Positions 44,695 through 56,100 of a stretch of 64,000 bases of DNA are shown here, one piece after another. Origin of the DNA: Prorocentrum cordatum (Eukaryota; Sar; Dinophyceae; Prorocentrales; Prorocentraceae); the NCBI GenBank assembly GCA_963575745.1, contig CAUYUJ010000682.1, forward strand, positions 27,501-91,500, in the 5' to 3' direction. Every line of letters begins with the position of its first letter. The stretch's first letter is position 1. The notes under the pieces were generated by a model. The model worked only from the letters and a program-made list of their open reading frames with translations. It was not told the origin of the DNA and made no database searches. The position numbers were made by a program, and so were the translations under genes.

Positions 44695-45920
44695 TGCCGA
44701 CCCGACCAAAAGAGACAATGTGACAACTTTTGGGTGGTTTTGCAAGTTGTTGCTGGAAGCTTAAGAGTAATTTCGGGGCGCTGGAGAGCTAGTTGGCAAG
44801 AAAAATCTCGACGGACCTTTTGCTGACTTTTGGTCGGTTGAAAATTTTGTTCTCGAAATTCAACAATTCGTTTGAGCTCTAGTATTTTTTCCCAGGATAT
44901 TCGATCTTATTCCCGCTCGCCATCTTGATCTCAGCTCGATCGGGTACCTTTTACTGCCAAAAAGCAGGCAGGCGGGATCGGCCGGCTCAGTCATCTTGAC
45001 ACGCAATCACGGTTTTCTGAACAGAACTCGAGCTTTAGGACAGCTACAGAGCTGGTAAGCACAGCTAATCGATTCAGAATGATCAGGCGCGTTCGCCTGT
45101 TGAATCTAGAGGTCTGAACTCGGTCTGCTAGCCGAGCTAGGTCCGCAAACCTATTCGTATTATTCGAGTCATCTTGAGAGGTGCTGTCGGTTTTCTGTAC
45201 TTACCTCGAGCTATAGGACAGCTACAGAGCTGATACTTACAGAAACCGATTCAGAATCATCAGTCGCATTTGTCTGTTGAATCCATAGCTCTGAACTCGG
45301 TTTGCTGCCCGATCTAGAATCGCGAAACTGTTCGTATTGTTCGAGTCATCTTGAGAAGTGCTCTCGGTTTTCTGGACTGAACTCGGGCTGGGGGGGGCTA
45401 CAGTGCTTGTGGTCACAGGAATCGATTTGAAGACATCAGGCGCGTCGGCCTGTCGAATCCAGAGCTCGGAACTCGGTCTGCTGCCCGAACTAGGTCCGCG
45501 AAACTATTGTGTGTTCGAGTCATCCTGAGTGGTGCTGTCGGTTTTCTGCACTTAACTCGGGCTGTAGGGGGTTGCAGCGCTGGTAATCAGAGAAGTCGAT
45601 TCGCAGACATCAGACGCGTCCGCCTGTCGCATTCAGAGGTCTGAATTCGGTTTGATACTCGAGCTGGGTTGCCAAACTATTCGTTTTGTTAGAGTCATCT
45701 TGAGAGTTGCTGTCGATTTACGCACGTAACTCGGGCTGTAGGAGAGCTGCAGAGCTCGTAAAGAAAACAATCCAGAAGCATCGGGGGCGTTCGGCTGTTG
45801 CATCGAGAGGTCTGAAATCGCTGGGGCTGAAAAACTATTCGTTCTCTGCATTTTTTCCGTCAGGAAGCTCTACGAGTCCCCCAGCGGTAAGGAAGGTTGA
45901 CGGTTTACCGCCGGCGCCCA
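44695..45920 (+). repeat. Type A unit
   Basis: Type B opening and S cassette (to 44790), L module, five monomers, HP 45861-45920; the final AGT is replaced by ATGACTCG. Confidence 0.75.
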
Positions 45921-47129
45921 TGACTCGTAGAGCTTCCCTGAGCAAGTGATTGCTGGAAGCTTAGGAGTAATTCCGGGGCGCTGGGCAGCTAGTTGGCAAG
46001 AAAAATCGCGACGGACCTTTTGGTGACTTTTGGTCGGTTGAAAACTTTCTTCTCAACATTTGCACATTCGTTAGAGCTCTAGTATTTTTTCCCGTGATAT
46101 TCGATCTTATTCCCGCTCGCCGTCTCGATCTCAGATCGATCGGATAGATATTACTGCCCAGAAGCACTGCGGCGGAATCGGCTGTTTTGGGTCATCTTGA
46201 CGCAGTGACGGTGTTCTGAACATAACTCGAGCTATAGAAGAGCCACAGAGCTGGTGAGCACACCTCATCGATTCAGAATGATCAGGCGCGTTTGCCTGCT
46301 CCATCCAGAGGTTTGGACTCTGTCTGCTAGCCGAGCTAGGTCCGCAAACCTATTCGAATTATTCGAGTCATCTTGAAAGGCACTCTCGGTTTTTTCTACT
46401 TAACTCGAGCTATATAACAGCTGCAGAGCTGATGCTCACAGCAACCGATTTCGAATCATCAGTCGCGTTATCTGTTGAATCCAGAGCTCTCAACTCGGAC
46501 TGCTGCCCGATCTAGATCGCGAAACTATTTGTATTGTTCGAGTCCTCTTGAGAGGTGCTCACGGGTTACTGTACTTAACTCAGGCTCTAGGGCGACTACA
46601 GGGCAATCTCAGGAATCGATTCGGAGAGATCAGGCGCGTTCATCTGTCGAATCCAGAGCTCGGAACTCGGTCTGCTGCCCAAACTAGGTTCGCGAAACTA
46701 TTCGTATTGTTCGAGTCATCCTGAGAGGTGCTGTCGGTTTTCTGCACTTAACTCGAGCTGTAGGGGGGCTGTAGGGCTGGTAATCACAGGAATCGATTCG
46801 CAGACATCAGACGCGTGCGCCTGTCGCATTGAGAGGTCTGAACTCGGTCTGATAATCGAGCTAGGTTTGCCAAACTATTTGTTTTGTTCGAGTCATCTTG
46901 AGAGGTGCTGTCGATTTACGCACGTAACTCGGCTGTAGGAGAGCTACATAGCTTGTTTAGAAGACAATCGAATATCAGGGGCGTTCGGCTGTTGCATCGA
47001 AAGGTTTGAAATCGCTTTGGCTGGAAACTATGCGTTCTCTACAATTTTTTCCGACATTATATATTATCAGGAAGCTCTACGAGTCCCCTGGCGGTAAGAA
47101 AGGTTGACGGTTTACCGCCGGCGCCCAGT
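45921..47129 (+). repeat. Type A unit
   Basis: S cassette, L module (45990-46180), five monomers, GACATTATATATTATC leader, HP 47070-47129. Confidence 0.75.
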
Positions 47130-48185
47130 ATTTTTTTCCCATGATATTCGATCTTATTCCCGCTCGCCATCTTGATCTCAGCTCGATCGGGTCCCTTTTA
47201 CTGCCAAAAAGCAGGCAGGCGGGATCGGCCGTTTCAAGTCATCTTGACACGCGATCACGGTTTTCTGAACCTAACTCGAGCTTTAGGACATCTACAGAGC
47301 TGGTAAGCACAGCTAATCCATTCAGAATGATCAGGCGCGTTCGCCTGTTGAATCTAGAGGTCTGAACTCGGTCTGCTAGCCGAGCTAGGTCCGCAAACCT
47401 ATTCGTATTATCCGAGTCATCTTGACAGACGCTCTCGGTTTTCTGTACTTAACTCGAGCTATAGGACAGCTACAGAGGACATACTTACAGAAACCGATTC
47501 AGAATCATCATTCGCATTTGTCTGTTGAATCCAGAGCTCTGAACTCGGTCTGCGGCCCGATCTAGAATCGCGAAACTATTCGTATTGTTCGAGTCATCTT
47601 GAGAGGTGCTGTCGGTTATCTGCACTCAACTCGGGCTGGGGGGGGGCTACAGTGCTGGTGGTCACAGGAATCGATTTGAAGTCAGCAGGCGCGTCCGCCT
47701 GTCGAATCCAGAGCTCGGAACTCGGTCTGCTGCCCGAACTAGGTCTGCGAAACTATAGTATTGTTGGAGTCATCCTGAGAGATGCTGTCGGTTTTCTTTA
47801 TTTAACTCGGGCTGTAGGGGGGCTGCAGGGCTGATAATCACAGGAGTCGAATTGCAGAGATCAGACGCGTTCGCCTGTCGCATTCAGAGGTCTGAACTCG
47901 GTTTGATACTCGAGCTGGGTTGCCAAACTATTCGTTTTGTTAGAGTCATCTTGAGAGTTGCTGTCGATTTACGCACGTAACTCGGGCTGTAGGAGAGCTA
48001 CAGAGCTCGCAAAGAAGACAATCCAGAAGCATCGGGGGCGTTCGGCTGTTCCATCGAGAGGTCTGAAATCGCTCGGGCTGAAAAACTATTCGTTCTCTGC
48101 ATTTTTTTCCACATTATATATTGTCAGGAAGCTCTACGAGTCCCCCGGCGGTAAGGAAGGTTGACGGTTTACCGCCGGCGCCCAG
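47130..48185 (+). repeat. Type A unit
   Basis: L module truncated at its start (joins HP at CAGTATTTTTTTCCC), five monomers, HP 48124-48185. The 47273-to-47451 monomer step is exactly 178 bp. Confidence 0.8.
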
Positions 48186-48526
48186 TTTGCCGACCCGACC
48201 AAAAGAGACAATTTGACAACTTTTGGGTGGTTTTTCAATTTTTTCAAAGATATTTGACAATTCATTTTTAGAAAGCAGATTTTGCGCACCTGTAAACGAT
48301 TATGAGGGCTCTCTCTTTCTTAGTAGGAGCTCTGCAGGCGCACTTTTACTATCAAAGCACTTGGCGGAACCAACTTCATGTCGACACGAAAAAAATCAAT
48401 GGTTATTTTTTTTCTAGAGATGCTTCCAGAAGCTCTCTCTTTCGACTCTGAGCACTCTTACGCGTGAAAGGAGCTCTACGAGGTTCCCGGCGGTGACCAG
48501 GTTGACGGTTCACCGCCGGCGCCAGT
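48186..48526 (+). repeat. Type B unit
   Basis: Complete 341-bp type B unit: TTTGCCGACCCGACC opening, CACTTGGCGGAACCAAC core, TCATGTCGACACGA, HP type B 48469-48526. Confidence 0.8.
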
Positions 48527-49100
48527 AAGAAGCCGGGCGGTTGTGGTGCCCGCCAGCAGCCCATCTCCGCCGGTCCACGATCCCCGCAGCGACCTGTACC
48601 TCGTAGAGCTCGTCGTCGTGCCTCGTAGAGCTCTGATGGTAGAAGAGCTAGAGGAATACCTCGTATAGCTCTTCGGCATCGATGAGCTAGAGGAATTCGG
48701 GCGCGGGGTGAAGCTAGTACCTCGTAGAGCTCTCTGGCATCGATGAGCTAGAGGAATTCCGGCGCGGGGTGGAGCTAGTTGGTCGACCCGACCAGAAAAG
48801 AAGATGTGATAACTTTCGGTCGGTTTTGCGAAAATTTGAAAGTTGTTTGACAATTCATTTTGAGAAAGCAGATTTTTACTCCGAGCATCAGTATCTTGAT
48901 TTTCTTCTGCGAGCAGCTCAGCTCGTTCGTGAGAGTTTTACTATCCAAACATTTGGAGGAACCGACGTATCGTTGAGACCGAGAAATGCAATTATGATGT
49001 TTTTCTAGAAATGCTCTGAAGCTGTCTGCTTCAAATCTGAGCACTCTTACGCGTGCAAGGAGCTCTACGAGGTTCCCGGCGGTGACCGCCGGCGCCAGTA
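48527..49100 (+). repeat. Type B unit with extra S cassettes, deleted HP
   Basis: Four CCTCGTA(G/T)AGCTC...GAGGAATTC cassettes precede the body. HP 49059-49100 lacks the loop and one inner arm (CCCGGCGGTGACCGCCGGCGCC), leaving a bare palindrome. Confidence 0.75.
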
Positions 49101-49497
49101 CCTCGTAGAGCTTTTCGTAATCGATGAGCTAGAGGAATTCCAGCGCGGGGTGGAGCTAGTTGGTCGACCCGACCAGAAAGGACAAAGTGGTGACTTTGGG
49201 TCGGTTTTGCTCAGATTTGAAAGATACTTGACAATTCATTTCGAAAAAGCAGATTTTTACGCCGAGCATTGGCACATGAACTTCGTTCCCTGAGCAGCTC
49301 AGCTCTCTGGAGCCAGTTTTAGTATGAGATGACCTCCGGGGACCGATTGCATCTTCACTTCAAAAAACTTAATTTCACGTTTTTCCAGAAAAGCTGCAAG
49401 AAGCTCTCCGCTTCGATTCTGAGCTTCCTTATGGGTGCAAGGAGCTCTACGAGGTTCCCGGCGGTGACCAGGTTGACGGTTCACCGCCGGCGCCATT
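49101..49497 (+). repeat. Type B unit
   Basis: S cassette, body with diverged GACCTCCGGGGACCGATTGC core, HP type B 49441-49497. Confidence 0.7.
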
Positions 49498-49835
49498 GGC
49501 CGACCCGGCCAGAAAGGACAAAGTGGTAACTTTTCGGTGATTTTGCGAAAATTGAAGGATATTTGACAATTCATTGTGAGAAAGCAGATTTTTCGCACCT
49601 GTAATTGGTTATGCCGCGTCTGTCAGTAAAATTTTCAGGCCCATAGGTGCAGTATTACTATCAAAACACTTGGAGGAACCGACGTTGGATAAAAATAGAA
49701 GAACTTGATTCTTCGTTTTTTTCGTTTCTCGCTCCAGAAGCTTTCTTTATGTGTTCCGAGAAGCGCGGTGTAAGAAAAGAGCTCTACGAGGGTCCCGGCG
49801 GTAACCTGGTTGACGGTTTACCGCCGGTTCCAGTT
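49498..49835 (+). repeat. Type B unit with type A HP
   Basis: 338-bp unit; core ACACTTGGAGGAACCGACG; HP 49777-49835 uses GGTAACC/GGTTTACC, so stem type is not tied to body type. Confidence 0.75.
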
Positions 49836-49837
49836 CG

Positions 49838-50410
49838 GCGACAGGGTGGAGCTAGTTGGCGAAATGTCGAAAAGGGACGCGATCATACCTTCCGCGGCCT
49901 GGCTCAGCCGATTTTGCAGTTCTAAAATTCGTTTGGGCTGCTATTTGCGCAGAGCGAAGCTTGGCATTACAGAAGTTACTTCACAAATTCTTAGTTCATT
50001 CCGTCGAAAAATTCTCCCGAGCGAAGCCAGGGACCGTCTTCATGTTGGCAGTCGAAAAATGCAATTTTCCAGTTTTGCAGAACATGTCATCAGAAGCTAT
50101 CTGCTTGCACTTCTAGTTCTCTCAGGCGTCTGCTTGCACTTCTAGTGCCTCGTAGAGCTCTGATGGTAGAAGAGCAAGAGAAATTCGGCGACAGGGTAGA
50201 GCTAGTTGGCGAGATGTCGAAAAGGGACGCGATCATACCTTCCGCGGCCTGGCTCAGCGGATTTTGCAGTTCTAACAATTCGTTTGGGCTGCTAATCGCG
50301 CAGAGCGAAGCTTTGCATTACAGAAGCCTCGCAACTTCTTAGTTTATTCCGTCGAAAAATTCTCCCGAGCGAAGCCAGGGACCGACTTCACGTTCACAGT
50401 CCAAAAATAC
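49838..50410 (+). repeat. Two family D copies in tandem
   Basis: Copies at about 49838-50145 and 50146-50410, separated by a short TCTGCTTGCACTTCTAG duplication (about 50100 and 50128). Both are close to 38310-38590. Confidence 0.75.
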
Positions 50411-51280
50411 CCCGCAGAGCTCTTCGGCATCGATGAGCTGGAGGTTTCTGGCGCGGGGTGGAGCTAGTTGGCCGACCCGACAAAAAGAGACAATGTGATA
50501 ACCTTGGGTTGAAAGATATTTGACAACTCATTTTGAGAACCGGTATTTTTCTCACGTGTAGTGGGTTATGCCGCGTCTGCCAGTTAAATTCTCAGGTCCG
50601 TAGCTGCAATATTACTATCAAAAGACTTGCTGGAACCAACTGCGTTCCGAGTTATCTTGACACGCGTTCACGGTTTTCTGTACTTGACTCGAGATTTCGA
50701 GAGCTACAGAGCTGATGCTTACAGAAACTGATTCAGAATGATCAGGCGCGTTCGCCTGTTGCATCCAGAGGCCTGAACTCGGTCTGCTGCTCGAGCTAGG
50801 TCCGTAAAACTATTTGTGTTATTCCAGTCATCTTCACCAGTGATGCCGGTTTTCTGTATTCAACTCAAGATTCAGAGGAGCTACAGAGCTGGTGCGCACA
50901 TAAACTGATTCAGTATCACCAGGCGCCTGCGTCTGTTGCATCGAGAGGCCTGAACTCGTTCTGCTAGTCGAGGCGTATTCCTCAAGTTCTCAAGTATTCA
51001 CTAGGTCCACAACACTATTCGTATTTCTCAAGTTCTCTTTAGAGGCGCTGTCGGTATTCTGCACCTCACTCTAGCTAGCTGTAGCACAGCTACAGAGGTG
51101 GTACGCAGAGAAGCCGATACAGTATCATCAAGGGCGTTTGGTTGAAGCATCTAGAGCTCTGAACAGAGTCTGCTTCTCGAGCTAAGTCCGCAAAACTTTT
51201 TGTATGCGACCGATTTTTTTAGAGTTTTTTGGCTCTCGCTTAAGCTTGCTTCACGTGTTCCGAGGAGCTGGGCAAGAGAA
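50411..51280 (+). repeat. Satellite unit left of LINE-B
   Basis: Type B opening and four atypical monomers matching 38591-39406 along their length. This makes the LINE-B insertion and the 39.4-kb HP a filled/empty pair. Confidence 0.75.
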
Positions 51281-51300
51281 GAGCTCTACGAGGTCCCCGG
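51281..51300 (+). repeat. Left half of HP split by LINE-B
   Basis: GAGCTCTACGAGGTCCCCGG ends here. The other half resumes at about 57324 (CCAGGTTGACGG). Relative to the intact 39.4-kb copy, six bases (TGGTAA) are missing. Confidence 0.85.
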
Positions 51301-51730
51301 CTCAAGGTCTCGGCTCTAGGGCTCCTGGATCCCGCAGGAGCTCAGGGGGTGTCGGCGCCGCGGGGAAGCGGCGCGGCGGCCATCGCTGCCATCGACGAGT
51401 ACAGCATCTTCCAGGCAAGCCAGGCCGCCTGCTTTGTGTGCTGTAATTGTTGTTTTGTTTGTCGTGTGTGCAAAGACGGACGGGTACGACTTTTCAGTGC
51501 TTGCGAGACGTTTCCAGCTGGAGGATATTTCCCCGACTGTACCATATTTGCAGTACTCACAGGATTACGGACAGAGACCAGATTCTGCTGTTGAGAGGGC
51601 ATCTCGGAAAAGGCAAATTCAGGATACCGAGCAGATTGTACGTGACCTTCCATTGGACGGGAGATTGAATACTGCCGACTCCACACCAGATAGTGATAGC
51701 CATTGTGTTGTCCCACCTTCATTTGTGAAT

Positions 51731-53047
51731 ATGAATACAGGACTCATGAATATGATGCAGACTCCTTCCAACGCAGCTGTGGCGGGAGCTACAACCAACG
51801 GAGGGCGTGCGGGAGGGGCTCCAGTAGGTCAGGTCAGTCCTGGAGGTCAAGGATCTGGAGGCGCTCCTGTTGTTCCTAGAGGCCCAGCTCCACAAGGTGC
51901 TCTAGGGGGACCCCCAGGTATGCCCACGGAGGCACAACAGGCGGCGGCCCAAGCGGCTGTTGTCCCTGAAGGTGCTGGGGAGCGTCAGGGTATGCAGGGT
52001 GTTAGCGACGACGCCCAACGAAATGTCAAACATCGTGTCAACGGTCCTCACGAGGCACTCTTGGGAGAACTCGAGGAGAAGCGAAAGAAACTCAGTGTGG
52101 TCTCGGACGAGGCCCCATCCTGGTTCAAGGCCTTCGCGGAGCTCAACGTGCTTGAGAGCAAAGTTAGGCAACAAGAAAACGTCGAAATCAGGGCCGATAT
52201 TCAGAGCATCTCGAATCGTCAGGAGGCCTCCGACATCAGGATTAACAACTTGGAACGACAGATGCAGGATCTCAAGAAGAACCCCAGTGTGATATCAGGT
52301 GCAGCCTCGACTACGGCACCTTCCTACGGAGTGGGCCCACCAGGACTCTCAGGACCCTCCAGTTTCAGTCCCAGCTATGTGGAGCTTACAGGCTGGACAG
52401 ACTGGAATGGGACAGCGGTTGCACGTTCGGCCAGTATGATGAGAGACACGCACGCTGCACAACTCATCACTAATTTGAAGACGGCCATCGCAGCAGAGGA
52501 TGAAGCTAGGATCGACTACGAGGGCACATTACGTATGAGTGGAAGTAGAATGATGTTGAGTACGATCAAAATCAAATTCATTGTAGGAACCGACTCTTCG
52601 ACATTATACAACGTGAAGCGTGCTTTTGATGATGCTTTAACTCCGAATCCCCAAAGGAATGCGGCTCAGGTTTCGAGGTCACCTCCAGATTATGACAGCA
52701 TGTTCCAGGGCATGTTACAACGACCCAGTCGGGTCCGCGTACGCATGGAGGCCCCACCTTGGAAACGTGATCATATCGGGGCTGTGGGACGCTTCTATGG
52801 GACATACCGCGAGTGTACCAACAGTGAGGCTATGGAGATCAGGGGGGAGACAGGATCGGGACCCAACGGACGGAGCACAATGTGGACCAAGCCGCAGGAC
52901 CCTCAGCATCGACCCGTGGAACTGGCATCCTTTCGTATCAATACGGGGTGGACAGTGGACCGCGAGATCTGGGAGGGTGTACTTATGCGAAGCGGTGTGA
53001 CGACTACATACGACACATTTGTTACGAGTCTTGCCGGCAGGGTGTGA
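51731..53047 (+). CDS. LINE-B ORF1 protein (gag-like)
   Basis: 438 aa from the first in-frame ATG (51731). The frame is open from at least 51434 without an ATG, so a longer product would need non-AUG initiation or splicing. Layout from the ATG: a Gly/Pro/Ala-rich low-complexity segment (about 15-85), a charged helical segment likely to form a coiled coil (about 105-195, LGELEEKRKKL and IRINNLERQMQDLKK), a Ser/Pro/Gly linker, then a globular C-terminal region beginning YVELTGWTDWNG. That order recalls L1-type ORF1 proteins (coiled coil then RNA-binding domain), but I cannot identify an RRM from sequence alone. No CCHC knuckle is visible. The role would be RNA binding in the retrotransposition particle. 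It ends in TGA followed by CGG and is in the same frame as ORF2. Confidence 0.75.
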   Translation: MNTGLMNMMQTPSNAAVAGATTNGGRAGGAPVGQVSPGGQGSGGAPVVPRGPAPQGALGGPPGMPTEAQQAAAQAAVVPEGAGERQGMQGVSDDAQRNVKHRVNGPHEALLGELEEKRKKLSVVSDEAPSWFKAFAELNVLESKVRQQENVEIRADIQSISNRQEASDIRINNLERQMQDLKKNPSVISGAASTTAPSYGVGPPGLSGPSSFSPSYVELTGWTDWNGTAVARSASMMRDTHAAQLITNLKTAIAAEDEARIDYEGTLRMSGSRMMLSTIKIKFIVGTDSSTLYNVKRAFDDALTPNPQRNAAQVSRSPPDYDSMFQGMLQRPSRVRVRMEAPPWKRDHIGAVGRFYGTYRECTNSEAMEIRGETGSGPNGRSTMWTKPQDPQHRPVELASFRINTGWTVDREIWEGVLMRSGVTTTYDTFVTSLAGRV

Positions 53048-53113
53048 CGGTGCAGAGGTGCCAGTCGGGCTGGTGGCCCCACAGCCCAGCATAGGCTAGG
53101 CACCCAGAATCTT
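53045..53113 (+). promoter_or_regulatory. Candidate UGA-CGG readthrough site between ORF1 and ORF2
   Basis: ORF1's stop is TGA at 53045-53047, followed by CGG. ORF2 continues in the same frame with no further stop. A 6-bp stem GGGCTG (53067-53072)/CAGCCC (53082-53087) with a 9-nt loop starts 20 nt downstream. The first in-frame ATG is at 53114, downstream of the conserved endonuclease Asn (codon 53108-53110). UGA-CGG followed by RNA structure is a known leaky context in some plant RNA viruses; its use here is inference. Confidence 0.55.
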
Positions 53114-56100
53114 ATGAAACAAGGGGCTACAGCAGATCGGGGATTTGCTTGCATGAGGGCACTTCTTTCTCACGGCTGTGAAGTGTTCTGTTTACAGGAG
53201 TGTGAACACTTACCGTCCAATTCAATTCAGCTGCTTGGCTGGCACCTAGTTTATTCAAGTGACAGGAAGGCTTCCATAGCTTTGAGGGGGAAGTCTTGTC
53301 ACAACATAGTTCGCTCTTGGAGTAATCATGCTCGTCTTGCTATTGTGTGCTTGCGTCATCCGTGTATCTTTCTTGTCTCTGCGTACTTTCCGAACAGATC
53401 GGAGAATCGTTCATTGGAGGTGGCTTTTGAGATGCTGAAAACAATCGAAACAACTTATCGGAGGTGGAAGGAGGAATGCAGATACACATGTGAGCTTGTG
53501 ATTGCAGGGGATTTTAATGTTGAGCTTGCGCCCGACATCACCTGTTCAGGAGGCACGGTGACTGGAGGTGCTGTGCAGATTCTCGACGGGAGGGGATATG
53601 GGAATGATACGGAGGATAGACGGTGGGAGGAGGACATGTGGCGATCTCAGCTGCAGGAGTGGCTGTGTCGGATGCGCTTGCTGGCAGTCAATTCTCTTGG
53701 CTCGCCGTACTCTCGGCAGCCGACTTTCGTGCATCGTGCGAATAATGCTCGACGCAAGTCTGGGGCGAAGACTATTGCGCCAAAAGTGCTTGACTATCTC
53801 ATGGTCCCACAATCCTGGGAGGGTGACTTGGTTGAATGCCGAACGGATTGGATCCCCGAGACCCCGACTACCAACTTCTCGGATCATTCCTGTGTCTACG
53901 CCGAGTTCCATATGCAGAACCCTCAGGTCACGAAATACCAAGGCCCCCCTAGCCACCACACAAGCCACAAAGAGTTCCAATCGTATCGGGAGGAGGCCCA
54001 ATTCCAGGTCCTGGCGGACGTCCAGATCCCGACGGTGCCCCCACAACGTCTTGCTCAAACGATTGCTGGACATGAGTTACCGCTCCTCACGGTGAGGGCC
54101 CCCAGGTACTCTCGAGGGCTCCCGCCGAGTAGGACTCCTCAGCATGCCGAGCTGGAGGTACAACTCAGAGAGGCACGTGCTAGGAAGGACAGAGCGTTGG
54201 CTCGGGACCTTCGACGTCGCATCAGACCGCTTGCGCGGGAATATCGCCGACGGAAGGTGGAGTGGGAGGCGCTACCATCTAGGAAGGGGAGGAGGGCACG
54301 TGTGACGGAGTTGAGGGTGACGGACACTGCGGGAGGGGATATGGGGCCTACGACTATGATGACGGAGGACAGGGAACTGTGGGCGGAGGAGGTGGAGCGA
54401 TATGCTGTGCAGAGTATGACTTGTGATGACTCCAGAGCCCGCAATCGGGAGCTTGTGTCCACACTGCGTCGCCATGCATCTCAATCAACAGCCTCTTCGG
54501 ACAACACACTTACGATTACATACTCTACTATTCTGCAGGCGCGGAGCAGGCTCCGAACAGGACGGGCCTGTGGGCCCGACGGCATCTCGGTTGAACTTCT
54601 CAAGTCTCTTTCGTGGAGGTCAGTGCGTTCTATTGGTAAGGTTTTCTCTGATATATTCAACGGGCTTCGCCCGACGCCAAGGGAATGGCAGGAAGTATAC
54701 CTAACACTTATGCCGAAAACGAGCAAACTAGAAACATTGCGACAAACAAGGAACCTGCTTGTCGGAAATACCTTGGCCAAGTGGTATCTTACGTGTGTGA
54801 CGATTTTACTGGAACGATGTGTGGAACCCTTCATGAGTGATATGGCGGTTTACGGTTTTACTAGCGGACGACGTTGCTGGGAGATTTCATCGGCCATGAA
54901 ATGTATTGCACAACATGCTTCCACATGGGGGCGAGATCAAACGGCGTGGCTCCTCAGCTGTGACATCGAGCGGGCGTTCGATGCTGTGACGTTGCCGACA
55001 GTCTCGAGAGCGATGACGGCCCTTGGGATCAGTGCACGGTTACAGTATGCGTTATTGGAGCCTCTCTCATCTACTTCATGCACGGTGCTGTTTGAAGGAG
55101 TGACAATCCCCAATGTGCAGTGGGATAGGTCGCTCCGTACTGGGGGTACCGAATCACCTATCGCGTTCACTATTGCCACTATTGCTATGTGGCGTGATGT
55201 GATTGCTCGCCTGGATCAGCGCGGTGTCGGAGTCGAGATGCCATGCCATGATGATCATTGTCGATATGCACGTTGGAATCATGCTCTCTGGGCTGACAAT
55301 ATTTTTCTGGCCGCCAAGTCAGCATCGGAGGCGCACGTAGCGGCCACTGCCTTCACTACTGCTCTCAGGGATTGGGGGATGGAGTGGAAGGAGGAGAGTC
55401 TGGAGATGATGGTGTGTGGTACTCAGTACACTGATACGGTCACGGTTCAGATTGGCTGGCGGATTGTACCTTTCAAGCAGGTTGAGAGTTTGAATGTGCT
55501 GGGGTATCAGATTCCCAGAAGTTTCACTTCTATCCACACGGATGTGCAGGAGCGCGCCCAGCAGGCCCGAAGGGCATTCTTTGCGCAGGTGCAGTATTTT
55601 ACGTGCAGGGCGCTGCCTCTGGTGAAGAAGTTTCGTCGATATCAATCGACTGTGCAGAGCCGTCTTTTATATGCAGCAGAGGCCATCACGATTGACAGTG
55701 AGTGTGTGAGGGTTATCCACGCGTTCGAGGGTATGTGTCTTCTTAGAATGTCAGGGAGGAGGAAGCCAGGAGATGCGGGGTGGGAGGTATGGCGGCCAGC
55801 TGCACTGACACGAGTCAGGACAATCTCCTGCGATGGGGGTTTCCCGTCGGCTGTGCAGATGCTGTGTTGGAAGAGCTGGGGCATGATGCGCTCCACGAGG
55901 CAATATTTACTATCTTTGGAGGAGGACGGGACGGCAAGGGCGGAGGTTGAGGTGGAGGGATCAACGACTCAACGTGCTAAACGTGTTCGCTTTGCGGATG
56001 GACGGGGGGAGGATGTACCTGCAGCGACTGTGATGGAGGTGGAGGGGAGGATTACGGATATGGAGAGGCGGCTGGAGGATCTTTGCTCGCAGGTCGCCTG

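Noticed and set aside
47273-48123. tRNA-like A and B boxes in the satellite (TAGCCGAGCTAGG and GTTCGAGTC)
   Set aside because: The words resemble pol III boxes, but the bases around GTTCGAGTC cannot form a T-arm stem, the spacing is short and no acceptor stem is present.
48370-48390. E2F-like site (TTGGCGGAA) in type B cores
   Set aside because: Coincidental similarity of a short word; no promoter or gene is nearby.
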